Below, in pieces: positions 21,687 to 29,707 of a stretch of 64,000 nt of DNA (position 1 is the stretch's first letter; each line of letters opens with the position of its first letter). The notes beneath the pieces were generated by a model. That model worked only from the letters and a program-made list of their open reading frames with translations, ran no database searches and was not told where the DNA came from. The stretch is from Risungbinella massiliensis (GTDB lineage Bacteria; Bacillota; Bacilli; Thermoactinomycetales; Thermoactinomycetaceae). The DNA is taken from contig NZ_LN812103.1 in NCBI RefSeq assembly GCF_000942395.1, positions 687,394 to 751,393 of the forward strand, given 5' to 3'. The position numbers and the translations under genes are program-made.

Positions 21687-22823
21687 ATGAACTTTGATCT
21701 GACCGAAGAGCAGTTTCTATTACGAAAGATGATGAGAGATTTTGCTGAAGGGGAGGTTGCTCCAGGCGCTGAAGAACGAGACAAACAAAAGGCCTTTCCG
21801 AGAGAGATAATAGCAAAAATGGCACAATTAGGGCTCATGGGATTACCATTTCCAGAACAGTATGGAGGTGGGGGAGCAGATACGATCAGTTTTGCTATTG
21901 CTGTTGAAGAATTAAGTCGAGTTTGTGCCTCTACTGGTATTACCTACTCTGCTCATATTTCTCTGGGGGGCGCTCCTATTCATATGTTTGGAACAGAGGA
22001 ACAAAAGGAGAAGTATTTGGTTTCGATCTGCGATGGTACCTCATTAGGTTCTTTTGGTCTCACGGAACCGAACGCTGGCTCGGATGCAGGAGGAACAGAG
22101 ACAAAAGCTAGTTTTCAAGATGGGAAATGGGTCATTTCGGGGAATAAATGCTTTATCACCAATGGTAGTTATGCAGAGTTTATTACATTAACAGCTGTTA
22201 CTAGCCAGTCAGATTCAAAAGAGATAACCGCCTTTATCGTTCCAACAAAACAAGAAGGGTTTCAAGTATTGGAATCTTATGAAAAGATGGGACTCCATAG
22301 TTCCAATACGACGGAGTTGGTTTTGGATCATGTAGAAGTTGACCAAAATCAAATATTAGGAGAAATAGGAAAAGGATTTCGGCAATTCCTTGTGACGTTA
22401 GATGGTGGACGAATCGGAATTGGTGCGATGGCAGTAGGAGTCGCTCAAGGTGCTTATGAGAAAGCTCTTCAGTATGCCAAAGAACGTAAACAGTTCGGAC
22501 AAAGCTTAAGTAGGTTTCAGGTAATTCAGCATAAACTAGCCGATATGGCGATGGAGATTGAGTTAGCTAGAACTTATGTGTATAAAGCGGCGTGGTTAAA
22601 AGATCAAGGACGAAAATTCACCAAAGAGGCGTCCATATGCAAGCTCTATGCATCTGAAGTAGCAATGCGGGTATGCAGTCAAGCAATCCAAATTCATGGT
22701 GGCTGGGGATATATGCGTGATTATCAGGTAGAACGTTATCTTCGTGATGCCAAACTATTGGAAATTGGAGAAGGAACTTCAGAAATTCAGCGTAATATAA
22801 TTGCACGGGAAATTGGTTGTTAG
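21687..22823 (+). CDS. Acyl-CoA dehydrogenase
   Basis: 378 residues, ATG after attaggaggg. Complete three-domain FAD flavoprotein: [19 protein letters not shown] (signature 1), KAVQFGQ-like block [20 protein letters not shown], and the C-terminal [18 protein letters not shown] with the likely catalytic Glu in [10 protein letters not shown]. It should catalyse alpha,beta-dehydrogenation of short- or medium-chain acyl-CoA; substrate cannot be told. It is probably monocistronic or with the downstream GNAT. Confidence 0.93.
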   Translation: MNFDLTEEQFLLRKMMRDFAEGEVAPGAEERDKQKAFPREIIAKMAQLGLMGLPFPEQYGGGGADTISFAIAVEELSRVCASTGITYSAHISLGGAPIHMFGTEEQKEKYLVSICDGTSLGSFGLTEPNAGSDAGGTETKASFQDGKWVISGNKCFITNGSYAEFITLTAVTSQSDSKEITAFIVPTKQEGFQVLESYEKMGLHSSNTTELVLDHVEVDQNQILGEIGKGFRQFLVTLDGGRIGIGAMAVGVAQGAYEKALQYAKERKQFGQSLSRFQVIQHKLADMAMEIELARTYVYKAAWLKDQGRKFTKEASICKLYASEVAMRVCSQAIQIHGGWGYMRDYQVERYLRDAKLLEIGEGTSEIQRNIIAREIGC

Positions 22824-22916
22824 TTGTAAAATTTTGTGAGTAGAAAGAAGATTGGCATAAGGTAAATCCCTCGATAAAATAAGAAAAAGTCTGTAAACCA
22901 GATAGGGGATTTTACC

Positions 22917-23531
22917 ATGGATTTTGCTAAACCGATTTTGATTGAGTTTCCCAACTCGTTTACAACCGAACGTTTAATTATTCGTCAACCACTGCCAGGT
23001 GATGGTGAAGTGGTTTATGTTGCCATGATGGAATCATTAGATCAACTACAACGATGGATGCCATGGGCAAAAAAAGCCCCTACGCTAGAAGATACAGAAG
23101 CAAATGTACGTCAAGCATATGTACAATTTCTAGAACGAACCGATTTGCGATTTCATCTGTTTCACCATGATACAAAAGAATTTATCGGCAGTAGTGGGTT
23201 ACATCGAATTGATTGGAAGGTACGTAAATATGAGATTGGATACTGGTGTCGATCTACATTTGCTAGACAAGGTTATATCACGGAAGCGGTGAAAGGACTT
23301 ACCGTATTTGCTTTCCAATTTTTAGAAGCCAATCGAGTCGAGATTCGATGTGATGAGCAGAATCTAGCTAGTAGAAAAGTTGCGGAACGAGTAGGATTTC
23401 AGATGGAAGGGATTTTACGCAATCATGACCTTTCGGTTGATCAGAAATTGCGTAATACATGTGTCTACTCCATGATCTCCGAAGATTTCTTAAACTTGGC
23501 AAAGCGTAACCGTAAGAATGCTTCAATGTAA
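22917..23531 (+). CDS. GNAT family N-acetyltransferase (RimJ/RimL-like)
   Basis: 204 residues. N-terminal TTERLIIRQPLPGDGEVVY, then GYWCRSTFARQGYITEAVKG (acetyl-CoA-binding motif A) and NLASRKVAERVGFQMEGILR are typical of ribosomal-protein or small-molecule acetyltransferases of the RimJ/RimL type. Target unknown. The stop codon overlaps a cre-like site that may serve hppD. Confidence 0.9.
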   Translation: MDFAKPILIEFPNSFTTERLIIRQPLPGDGEVVYVAMMESLDQLQRWMPWAKKAPTLEDTEANVRQAYVQFLERTDLRFHLFHHDTKEFIGSSGLHRIDWKVRKYEIGYWCRSTFARQGYITEAVKGLTVFAFQFLEANRVEIRCDEQNLASRKVAERVGFQMEGILRNHDLSVDQKLRNTCVYSMISEDFLNLAKRNRKNASM

Positions 23532-23565
23532 GCGTTTGCAAAATGGCGGATATTTTCTGTATCCT
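23527..23565 (+). promoter_or_regulatory. cre-like site and weak promoter before hppD
   Basis: TGTAAGCGTTTGCA (23527-23540) matches the cre pattern TGWAARCGYTWWCW at 13 of 14 positions and overlaps a possible -35 TTGCAA (23536-23541); a weak -10 TATCCT lies 18 bases later. It overlaps the stop codon of the GNAT gene. Confidence 0.5.
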
Positions 23566-23602
23566 AAAGATGAGAGCCTAATATTCTTTTGGAGGGATAG
23601 AG

Positions 23603-24682
23603 ATGAGTTCCGCTTTTCCTATTTTAGATGTGGATTATTTAGAGTATTATGCTGGAAATGCAAAACAGACCGCATTTTATTTCCAAAAGGCCTTTGGATT
23701 TCAATTGCAGGCTTACCGAGGTTTGGAGACGGGAGATCGTCAACAAGTTTCCTATGTGTTAACACAAGGGAAAATCCGTTTACTCATCAGCGGTACGTAT
23801 CAGTCGGACCATCCAATTGCGCGGTTTGTGAATTTGCATGGTGATGGAGTACGTGATATTGCATTGACCGTTCCCAACGTAGAGGAAGCATTCCAAGTTG
23901 CCAAGGAAAACGGAGCAAAAATTATCCAAGAACCAACAGAATTACGGGATGAACATGGTGTAGTGAAGACTGCTGTAATTGGGACTTACGGAGATACTGT
24001 TCATACTTTAGTAGAACGTACAGATTATCATGGAGCTTTCCTCCCTGGATTTCAGGCTATGACTTCAGAACAAAATGATGCGGGATTGATCGCAGTCGAT
24101 CATGTAGTAGGGAATGTAGAAGAGATGGAAGAATGGGTAGAGTATTATGAAAAGGTTATGGGCTTTCAACAGATGATTCACTTTGATGATGAAGATATCA
24201 GTACAGAGTATTCCGCTTTAATGTCCAAGGTAATGCATAATGGAACGGGGAAAATTAAATTCCCAATCAATGAGCCTGCTACTGGGAAGAGAAAATCCCA
24301 AATTCAAGAGTATTTAGAGTATTACAATGGTCCAGGTGTACAGCATTTAGCACTTTTAACGGAAGATATTGTAGAAACGGTAGCAACTTTATCAGCTAGA
24401 GGTGTACCTTTCTTAAATACTCCAGATAGCTATTATCAAGAGTTGGGAGCTCGTGTTGGTCCGATTGATGAAGACTTAGATCAACTGAAAAAGTATGGTA
24501 TTTTGGTAGATCGGGATGAAGATGGCTATTTATTGCAGATCTTTACCAAGCCTTTAGTAGATCGTCCTACCTTGTTTATTGAGATTATTCAACGAAAAGG
24601 TGCACGAGGTTTTGGTGAGGGGAACTTTAAAGCCCTTTTTGAGGCAATTGAGAGGGAACAAGAAAAGAGAGGGAATTTATAA
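23603..24682 (+). CDS. hppD: 4-hydroxyphenylpyruvate dioxygenase
   Basis: 359 residues, ATG after ttggaggga. Two VOC-fold halves; iron ligands appear as His in AVDHVVGNVEEM, His in GPGVQHLALLTEDI and Glu in TLFIEIIQRKG. It converts 4-hydroxyphenylpyruvate to homogentisate in tyrosine catabolism. The remaining homogentisate pathway genes are not in this window. C-terminal GFGEGNFKALFEAIEREQ is characteristic. Confidence 0.96.
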   Translation: MSSAFPILDVDYLEYYAGNAKQTAFYFQKAFGFQLQAYRGLETGDRQQVSYVLTQGKIRLLISGTYQSDHPIARFVNLHGDGVRDIALTVPNVEEAFQVAKENGAKIIQEPTELRDEHGVVKTAVIGTYGDTVHTLVERTDYHGAFLPGFQAMTSEQNDAGLIAVDHVVGNVEEMEEWVEYYEKVMGFQQMIHFDDEDISTEYSALMSKVMHNGTGKIKFPINEPATGKRKSQIQEYLEYYNGPGVQHLALLTEDIVETVATLSARGVPFLNTPDSYYQELGARVGPIDEDLDQLKKYGILVDRDEDGYLLQIFTKPLVDRPTLFIEIIQRKGARGFGEGNFKALFEAIEREQEKRGNL

Positions 24683-24811
24683 AGCGAATTGTATTATAAA
24701 TCCAACTGAAAAATTACATCTAGACTTCGTTTTGTAGTGACAAAAACCTTTCGGCTGAAAACTAGTTCCAACTTAATATAACCTAACTATTAGAAGTTTT
24801 AGCTTAAATAT

Positions 24812-24951
24812 AGCTTGTTGCATTAATCCAAGTTAAACGTAGGCGCACCGCCGGTTTTCCCGCTTATGATCTGCTCCGGTTCCCTATCGCTCATAGTTGT
24901 ATCTCCAAAGGGGAAAACCTCTGGCTTAGGGCTAAATTATGCAACATGCTC
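24812..24951. repeat. Interspersed repeat, copy B (MITE-like / IS-end remnant)
   Basis: A 140-base element between hppD and the M1 aminopeptidase gene. Ends agcttgttgcat (left) and atgcaacatgct (right) are imperfect inverted repeats. Its reverse complement aligns along its length with 1742-1872. The hexamer taaata occurs just outside both ends (24805-24810 and 24952-24957), a candidate target-site duplication. The longest reading inside is a 23-codon ORF starting MSDREPEQ that is not kept in copy A. Confidence 0.78.
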
Positions 24952-24965
24952 TAAATAGAATATAC

Positions 24966-25010
24966 AAACGAAAGCATCTGGGTCCAGATCGGACCCAGAT
25001 GCTTTCGTTT
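24966..25010. terminator. Long perfect hairpin, possible terminator
   Basis: A perfect 20-bp inverted repeat (24966-24985 and 24991-25010) with a 5-base loop agatc; arms begin aaacgaaagcatctgggtcc. It lacks a long T-run after the stem (ataac follows), so it may be a weak terminator, an mRNA-end stabiliser or a relic of another element. Confidence 0.6.
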
Positions 25011-25106
25011 ATAACAGGCAAAGCGTTAATTGGAAAATTTTTTCATACTTTTCCCTTGATTGGGTCAAGCTACTAGCGAAATGAAACTCAATCAGGAGTG
25101 ATACGT

Positions 25107-26543
25107 ATGAAACGCTTTGCATGTACTGTATTTTTGATAATGGCTTTGTTCTCTTCTACATTGCAATTGGAAGTACTAGCAGATCCAGTGCAAACAGCTC
25201 GTCCTAAGTATGAGATTCAGGCGAAATATGATGCTTCCAAGCAGACTGTTAGTGGACACATGGTAGTTACCATTCCGGAGATGCGATTGTTCCCGCAAAA
25301 AGAGGCATTCTTTCAGCTGTATCCCAATGTTTTTAAAGACTGGAAATACGAGAAAGAATCTAAGCCAGAAAAACCTGGATATCTCAATGTGAAAAATGTC
25401 CAAGTAGATGGAGTAACAGTAAAAGAAAATGTGAAAGAGACAATTTTACAGGTTCCATTTGGGAAAGAAGTGCCAATTGGAAAAACAGCTCGAATTGAGA
25501 TGGATTATGAATTGGTATTGCCCAAAGGTGGTACTCGCTTAAATACATACGAGAATACAGCCTTTTTAGCACAATGGTACCCTATGTTGGTAGTGCAGGA
25601 TAAAGAAGGTTGGCACAATGACCCCTATACTACTGTTGGCGATCCATTTTATACACAAATGTCCGATTTTGAAGTCTCCTTTGACCTTCCTGCTGGTTAC
25701 CAAGTGATCAGCTCTGCAAAAGATCAAGCATCTCCGGCAGAAAAGATGGTTCTCAAACAAGACAATGTTCGTGATTTTGTAGCGGTTTTGACCAAAGATT
25801 ATCAAGTGATTCGTGGCAAATCTGGAAAGACAGATGTGAATTTATGGTATCTCAAAGGTATGGAAAAAGAAAGCAAACCCCTTCATGAAGCAGCTCTGTC
25901 TAGTATGAAATTTTTTGGAGAGCGATTCGGTGAGTATCCTTATGAGGAAGTCGATGTGGTATTGGGCGAAACAGGATTTGGAATTGCTGGTATGGAGTAT
26001 CCTGGACTTATCACTTCGATTGCAAAAATGCCTACCATGACTGGTGAGACGCCAGCTATTAGTGTGGTGGCGCATGAATTGGCTCATCAATGGTGGTATG
26101 GTGTTGTCGGAAGCAACCAAGCGAAGGAACCTTGGCTTGATGAGGGGCTGACCACGTTCTCGGAACATTTGTTTATGCAAAAACAGATGAAAGAAGATGA
26201 TCGTGATTGGCTAAAAAAAGCAAGTGATAAAACGGATGAGATTCATAAAGCAGTAGGAATTCACTCTGCGCAAAAACTGTATGACTATCCAAATGAGATT
26301 TATGGGATTATGGTTTATATTCGACCTGCCGCTATGATGTATCAGCTAATGGATGACATCGGAGAAGAAAAGGTAATGGAGATTCTAAAAACTTATTACG
26401 AGCGGTACCAATTCCAGACTGCAACTAGTCAGGACTTTTTCAAGGTAGCGAATGAAGTATCGGGAAAAGACCTAAAACCGTTCTTTGATAAATGGTTGTA
26501 TTTCAAAGATGGAGAGCCAAAAAAGACAAATACTGCATCTTAA
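25107..26543 (+). CDS. Secreted M1-family metallopeptidase
   Basis: About 478 residues from ATG 25107 (caggag eight bases before). A Sec signal peptide (MKRFACTVFLIMALFSST...) ends near residue 27 at LADP. Gluzincin site: HELAHQWWYG with the third ligand Glu in EPWLDEGLTTF, and the exopeptidase GIAGMEYPG (GXMEN-like) loop. It lacks the large C-terminal helical domain of full M1 aminopeptidases, as in short bacterial M1 members. Likely extracellular or cell-surface aminopeptidase. Confidence 0.9.
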   Translation: MKRFACTVFLIMALFSSTLQLEVLADPVQTARPKYEIQAKYDASKQTVSGHMVVTIPEMRLFPQKEAFFQLYPNVFKDWKYEKESKPEKPGYLNVKNVQVDGVTVKENVKETILQVPFGKEVPIGKTARIEMDYELVLPKGGTRLNTYENTAFLAQWYPMLVVQDKEGWHNDPYTTVGDPFYTQMSDFEVSFDLPAGYQVISSAKDQASPAEKMVLKQDNVRDFVAVLTKDYQVIRGKSGKTDVNLWYLKGMEKESKPLHEAALSSMKFFGERFGEYPYEEVDVVLGETGFGIAGMEYPGLITSIAKMPTMTGETPAISVVAHELAHQWWYGVVGSNQAKEPWLDEGLTTFSEHLFMQKQMKEDDRDWLKKASDKTDEIHKAVGIHSAQKLYDYPNEIYGIMVYIRPAAMMYQLMDDIGEEKVMEILKTYYERYQFQTATSQDFFKVANEVSGKDLKPFFDKWLYFKDGEPKKTNTAS

Positions 26544-26547
26544 TAAA

Positions 26548-26578
26548 AAAGGCATGGTGCTTAAGGTACCATGCCTTT
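26548..26578 (+). terminator. Terminator after the M1 peptidase gene
   Basis: aaaggcatggt / accatgccttt, 11-bp stem with a 9-base loop; A-rich before and T-rich at its edge, so it may also serve the convergent gerP-like gene. Confidence 0.75.
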
Positions 26579-26592
26579 AAATGTAGAGCCCT

Positions 26593-26811
26593 TTAAAAAA
26601 ACTTGAATTGTGTCTGTGAATAAATATCTGGATCAAAGTATTCATTGTTTGCAGCATGTGCATTGGCAGAGAAATCTCCAATCCCACCACTACCACCTAC
26701 TGAAACGTCTTGATCAACAGGATTTACGTTGATTGCATTTCCGATATTGACCTGACCTGTATCAGATACACTATTGATTTTGACATTTACCAATTGGTTT
26801 AATACTGACAT
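26593..26811 (-). CDS. Spore germination protein, GerPA/GerPF family
   Basis: 72 residues. The pattern INSVSDTGQVNIGNAINVNP with a Gly/Ser-rich middle (GGSGGIGDFSANAH) and a C-terminal NEYFDPDIYSQTQ fits the small GerPA/GerPF proteins, which help germinants pass the spore coat. In Bacillus they are made late in the mother cell under sigma K. It stands alone here; the rest of a gerP operon is absent from the window. Confidence 0.85.
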   Translation of the reverse strand: MSVLNQLVNVKINSVSDTGQVNIGNAINVNPVDQDVSVGGSGGIGDFSANAHAANNEYFDPDIYSQTQFKFF

Positions 26812-26829
26812 CTATATCACCCCAAATCT

Positions 26830-26868
26830 AGGCTCCTATATGATATGAGAGACGGTATAATATAGTGA
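26830..26868 (-). promoter_or_regulatory. Candidate sigma K-type promoter of the gerP-like gene
   Basis: On the minus strand CATATCATA (26839-26847) fits the -10 pattern CATANNNTA used by sigma E/K, with an AC dinucleotide about 17 bases upstream. It lies about 25-30 bases before the start codon. Suggestive only. Confidence 0.3.
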
Positions 26869-27016
26869 AACTTCATTCACCGGGGCTTTTCTATTCTCCT
26901 CACTGAATGGAGTTGACCTTATCGGGTTCCTTATGGGCAGTTTTCACTCATCTGTGGTAGGGGTTTTACTGACTGTTAGAACGGGATAAAGGAACGAAAA
27001 AAGACGGAGGGGCATC

Positions 27017-27745
27017 ATGGACTTACCTATGTCGGAACGTTTACATACTATTTTACGCTATTTGTTACCTAACCACTTGACAGCAGATATCGGAGGTGAT
27101 CATGGCTATCTTCTGATTCAAGCTGCCAAAAAAGGCATATTATCCAAAGGGATTATTGGTGAGATCAATCGAGGTCCTTGGGAAGCTGCCAAGCGTCATG
27201 TCAAGATGTTTGAATTGGATAATCAGATTGAGGTTCGTCTTGGTGATGGGTTGAGTGTACTGCAAAATGGGGAAGCAGAGCAGATCTGTATTGCTGGGAT
27301 GGGGGGAGCACTGATCTCCCGAATTTTGGAAGAGGGAAAGTTAAAGTTGGGCAAGATTCGACGTTTGGTGCTCCAGCCTAATGTTGGTGAACACCGAGTA
27401 CGGCAGTGGTTGCGGGAAAATCGATTCCATATTGTAGACGAGCAGATCGTACTGGATCAGGAAATCTATTATGAGGTAATTGTGGCAGAACCGATTATAG
27501 AAACGGACGAGAATAATGAGTTATCCACAGCACGGTGGGATGAGATTGGTCCCAAGCTATGGGAAAAACGAGATCCTCTGTTTCTAGCAAAGCGACGCAC
27601 AGAGCAAGAACAACGAAAGAGAGTACTTCAACAATTATTGGCAGCAAAGTCCCCAGAAGCAATAGCTAGAAAAAAGGAACTAGAGCAAGAAATAAAACGT
27701 TGGGAGAAGGTGCTAGAAGAGTGGCAATTCAAGGAAACAATTTAA
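27017..27745 (+). CDS. trmK: tRNA (adenine-22-N1)-methyltransferase TrmK
   Basis: 242 residues, ATG after acggagggg. SAM-binding motif ADIGGDHGYLLIQAAKKG and the family motif QICIAGMGGALISRIL followed by LVLQPNV identify TrmK (YqfN), which makes m1A22 in tRNA. A C-terminal coiled coil (about 185-240) is typical. It overlaps the Nif3-family gene by 25 bases, the arrangement seen downstream of sigA in Bacillus. Confidence 0.95.
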   Translation: MDLPMSERLHTILRYLLPNHLTADIGGDHGYLLIQAAKKGILSKGIIGEINRGPWEAAKRHVKMFELDNQIEVRLGDGLSVLQNGEAEQICIAGMGGALISRILEEGKLKLGKIRRLVLQPNVGEHRVRQWLRENRFHIVDEQIVLDQEIYYEVIVAEPIIETDENNELSTARWDEIGPKLWEKRDPLFLAKRRTEQEQRKRVLQQLLAAKSPEAIARKKELEQEIKRWEKVLEEWQFKETI

Positions 27746-28827
27746 TTCAGGTGATGTCCCAAGTTGCTCCACCTGGTTTGGCCGTGGAAAAAGATCGTAT
27801 TGGTTTACAATTAGGGGATCCGCAAGCCCTGGTCAAGAAAGTACTGGTTACATTAGATGTGACGGAAGAGGTAGTGGAGGAAGCAATTTCCCTAGGTTGT
27901 AACTGGATTGTAGCTCACCATGCGATCATTTTTCATCCTCTGACCCATATTCGTCTAGATCAGCCACAAGGGAAATTGCTACGAAAATTAATTCAACATC
28001 AGATTCAAGTTTTTATTGCACATACCAATCTAGATGCAGCAGAAGATGGAGTAAATGATGTATTAGCAGATTTGTTGGGATTACAAAACACCAAAGTATT
28101 GGTTCCATACAAAGAGGATCGTTATCTAAAGTTAGTAGTGTTTGTTCCGGAGAGCCACAAGGAGAACATGAGAAAAGTTCTAGGAGATGCAGGAGCAGGT
28201 TATATCGGAAAGTATAGCCACTGTAGCTTTTCCACCTTGGGAACAGGAACCTTTATGCCTCAAATGGGAACTAATCCATATATCGGTGAAGTAGGGAAAT
28301 GGGAGAAGGTTTCAGAGGTCCGTTTAGAAACGATCCTTCTGGAATCCGAACGAGAAACGATTATCACTGCGATGAAAGAGGCACATCCGTATGAAGAAGT
28401 AGCTTATGATCTCTATCCACTCGCTTTGTCCGGTGTTCCTATTGGTTTTGGGAAAGTAGGAGATTTGGCGTCTCCGATCTCCTTAGGCGAATTTGCCCAA
28501 CAAGTAAAGAGTGCTTATCATGTAAAAGGGCTTCGAATGGTGGGAGATCCAACCAAAATGGTACAAAGAGTGGCTATTCTTGGTGGGTCTGGAAGTCGGC
28601 ATGTATCAGATGCTCTAAAAGCGAAAGCGGATGTATATCTTACTGGTGATATCGATTTCCATACTGCTCAAGATGCATTAGCTGCTGGGATTAGTTTGCT
28701 TGATCCAGGACATCATGTAGAATACTTAGCGATGTCTGAGCTAATGTCTCAATTACAAAAGCGCCTACCAAATGAGGTACCTGTTTACCTTTCTAGTGTA
28801 GATACAAACCCTTTTCGATTTGTTTGA
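27721..28827 (+). CDS. Nif3-like dinuclear metal-center protein (YqfO type)
   Basis: About 368 residues from GTG 27721. Metal-ligand motifs include WIVAHHAIIFHPL, FIAHTNLDAAEDGVND and the C-terminal GHHVEYLAMSEL. A central PII/CutA-like insert (about 125-225, YVPKE-like KLVVFVPESHKE ... GAGYIGKYSHCSFS) marks the YqfO subtype. Function is debated (GTP cyclohydrolase-like or metal-dependent hydrolase). Translation is probably coupled to trmK. Confidence 0.92.
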   Translation: MAIQGNNLIQVMSQVAPPGLAVEKDRIGLQLGDPQALVKKVLVTLDVTEEVVEEAISLGCNWIVAHHAIIFHPLTHIRLDQPQGKLLRKLIQHQIQVFIAHTNLDAAEDGVNDVLADLLGLQNTKVLVPYKEDRYLKLVVFVPESHKENMRKVLGDAGAGYIGKYSHCSFSTLGTGTFMPQMGTNPYIGEVGKWEKVSEVRLETILLESERETIITAMKEAHPYEEVAYDLYPLALSGVPIGFGKVGDLASPISLGEFAQQVKSAYHVKGLRMVGDPTKMVQRVAILGGSGSRHVSDALKAKADVYLTGDIDFHTAQDALAAGISLLDPGHHVEYLAMSELMSQLQKRLPNEVPVYLSSVDTNPFRFV

Positions 28828-28842
28828 TTTTCCAATAATTGC

Positions 28843-28872
28843 TTGTATCATTTTGCTATACTCTGATATAGT
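28843..28872 (+). promoter_or_regulatory. Possible promoter of the RNase P RNA gene
   Basis: TTGTAT (28843-28848), 18 bases, TATAGT (28867-28872), 20 bases before the predicted 5' end of the RNA. Confidence 0.4.
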
Positions 28873-28891
28873 ATATTTATGTTGCTTTTTT

Positions 28892-29318
28892 ACAGAAAGT
28901 AAGCTAGGTAATCGCCGGTGGTGTACCGCAAGGTCCCACGGGAGGAAAGTCCGAGCTCCATAGGGCAGGGTGCCGGTTAACGACCGGTGGGAGCGATCCT
29001 AAGGCTAGTGCCACAGAAATGTAGACCGCCGATGGGGGCCATTAGGCCTCACAGGCAAGGATGCAACGGTGCGGTAAGAGCGCACCAGCAGCATGGAGAC
29101 ATGCTGGCTAGGTAAACCCCACTTGGAGCAAGACCTAAGAGGAGACCGGTGTCATTTTGATGGCACAGCTGTTGCCCGCAGTGGTCTCGGGTTGGTCGCT
29201 GGAGGTGTGTAGCAATGCACATCCTAGACAGATGATTGCCACTCCAACAGTGGGAGACGAACAAGCCGTCGTTTAGACCACTAGGAGTACAAAACTCGGC
29301 TTATTGCTTGCTTTCTGT
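28892..29318 (+). ncRNA. rnpB: RNase P RNA, type A-like
   Basis: Catalytic RNA of RNase P, about 427 nt. P1 pairs acagaaagtaagc (28892) with gcttgctttctgt (ending 29318). The core has gaggaaagtccgagctcc, catagggcagggtgcc, accgccgatggg, ggtgcggtaagagcgcacc and ggtaaaccccacttggagcaagacc. The P12 arm (ggtgcggtaagagcgcacc) followed by a P13/P14-like arm (agcagcatggagacatgctgg), and the ggagcaagacc strand, are type A features (E. coli-like) rather than the Bacillus type B. Ends are set from P1 pairing. Confidence 0.95.
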
Positions 29319-29354
29319 TTTGGCTTGTTTCAAATAAATACGAATAGGTATAAG

Positions 29355-29388
29355 GCCTCTTGTCGAAAATGTGGACAAGGGGCTTTTT
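29355..29388 (+). terminator. Terminator after rnpB
   Basis: gcctcttgtc / gacaaggggc (one T-G pair) with a 9-base loop, followed by ttttt. Confidence 0.85.
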
Positions 29389-29420
29389 GTATTTTACGAA
29401 AAAGAAGGATGAGAACATAC

Positions 29421-29705
29421 ATGAATCAAGATTTCACTTCGTACGATGCATATCTGGAGCGTTATCGCCTTTTCTACGATGAAGAAGGAGATGAACGACC
29501 ACCGATCATGAGTCAAGAAGAGTTTCAGCAACGATTTGACCTTTTACGAGATTCTTATCAAGTTTATCAACAATACATTGATATGGGTCAGGTAGAACAA
29601 GGATCTATCTATTATCAAAGTGTGATCAATGGCTTAGAAAATCTACTAGCGATTGCAGATGGAACAGATAATTTCTCTCAAGATATCTATGGAGGTGCCA
29701 TCTAG
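29421..29705 (+). CDS. Small acidic protein, unknown
   Basis: 94 residues when started at ATG 29421 (aaggatgag before it; ATG 29409 is an alternative). Tyr/Gln/Glu-rich, helical: SYDAYLERYRLFYDEEGDER and VYQQYIDMGQVEQGSIYYQS. No transmembrane segment or known motif. It ends three bases before the M42 peptidase gene, so the two are likely co-transcribed. I do not recognise a family. Confidence 0.65.
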   Translation: MNQDFTSYDAYLERYRLFYDEEGDERPPIMSQEEFQQRFDLLRDSYQVYQQYIDMGQVEQGSIYYQSVINGLENLLAIADGTDNFSQDIYGGAI

Positions 29706-29707
29706 TC

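Noticed and set aside
29049-29264. Minus-strand ORF inside rnpB
   Set aside because: It is antisense to conserved RNase P RNA.
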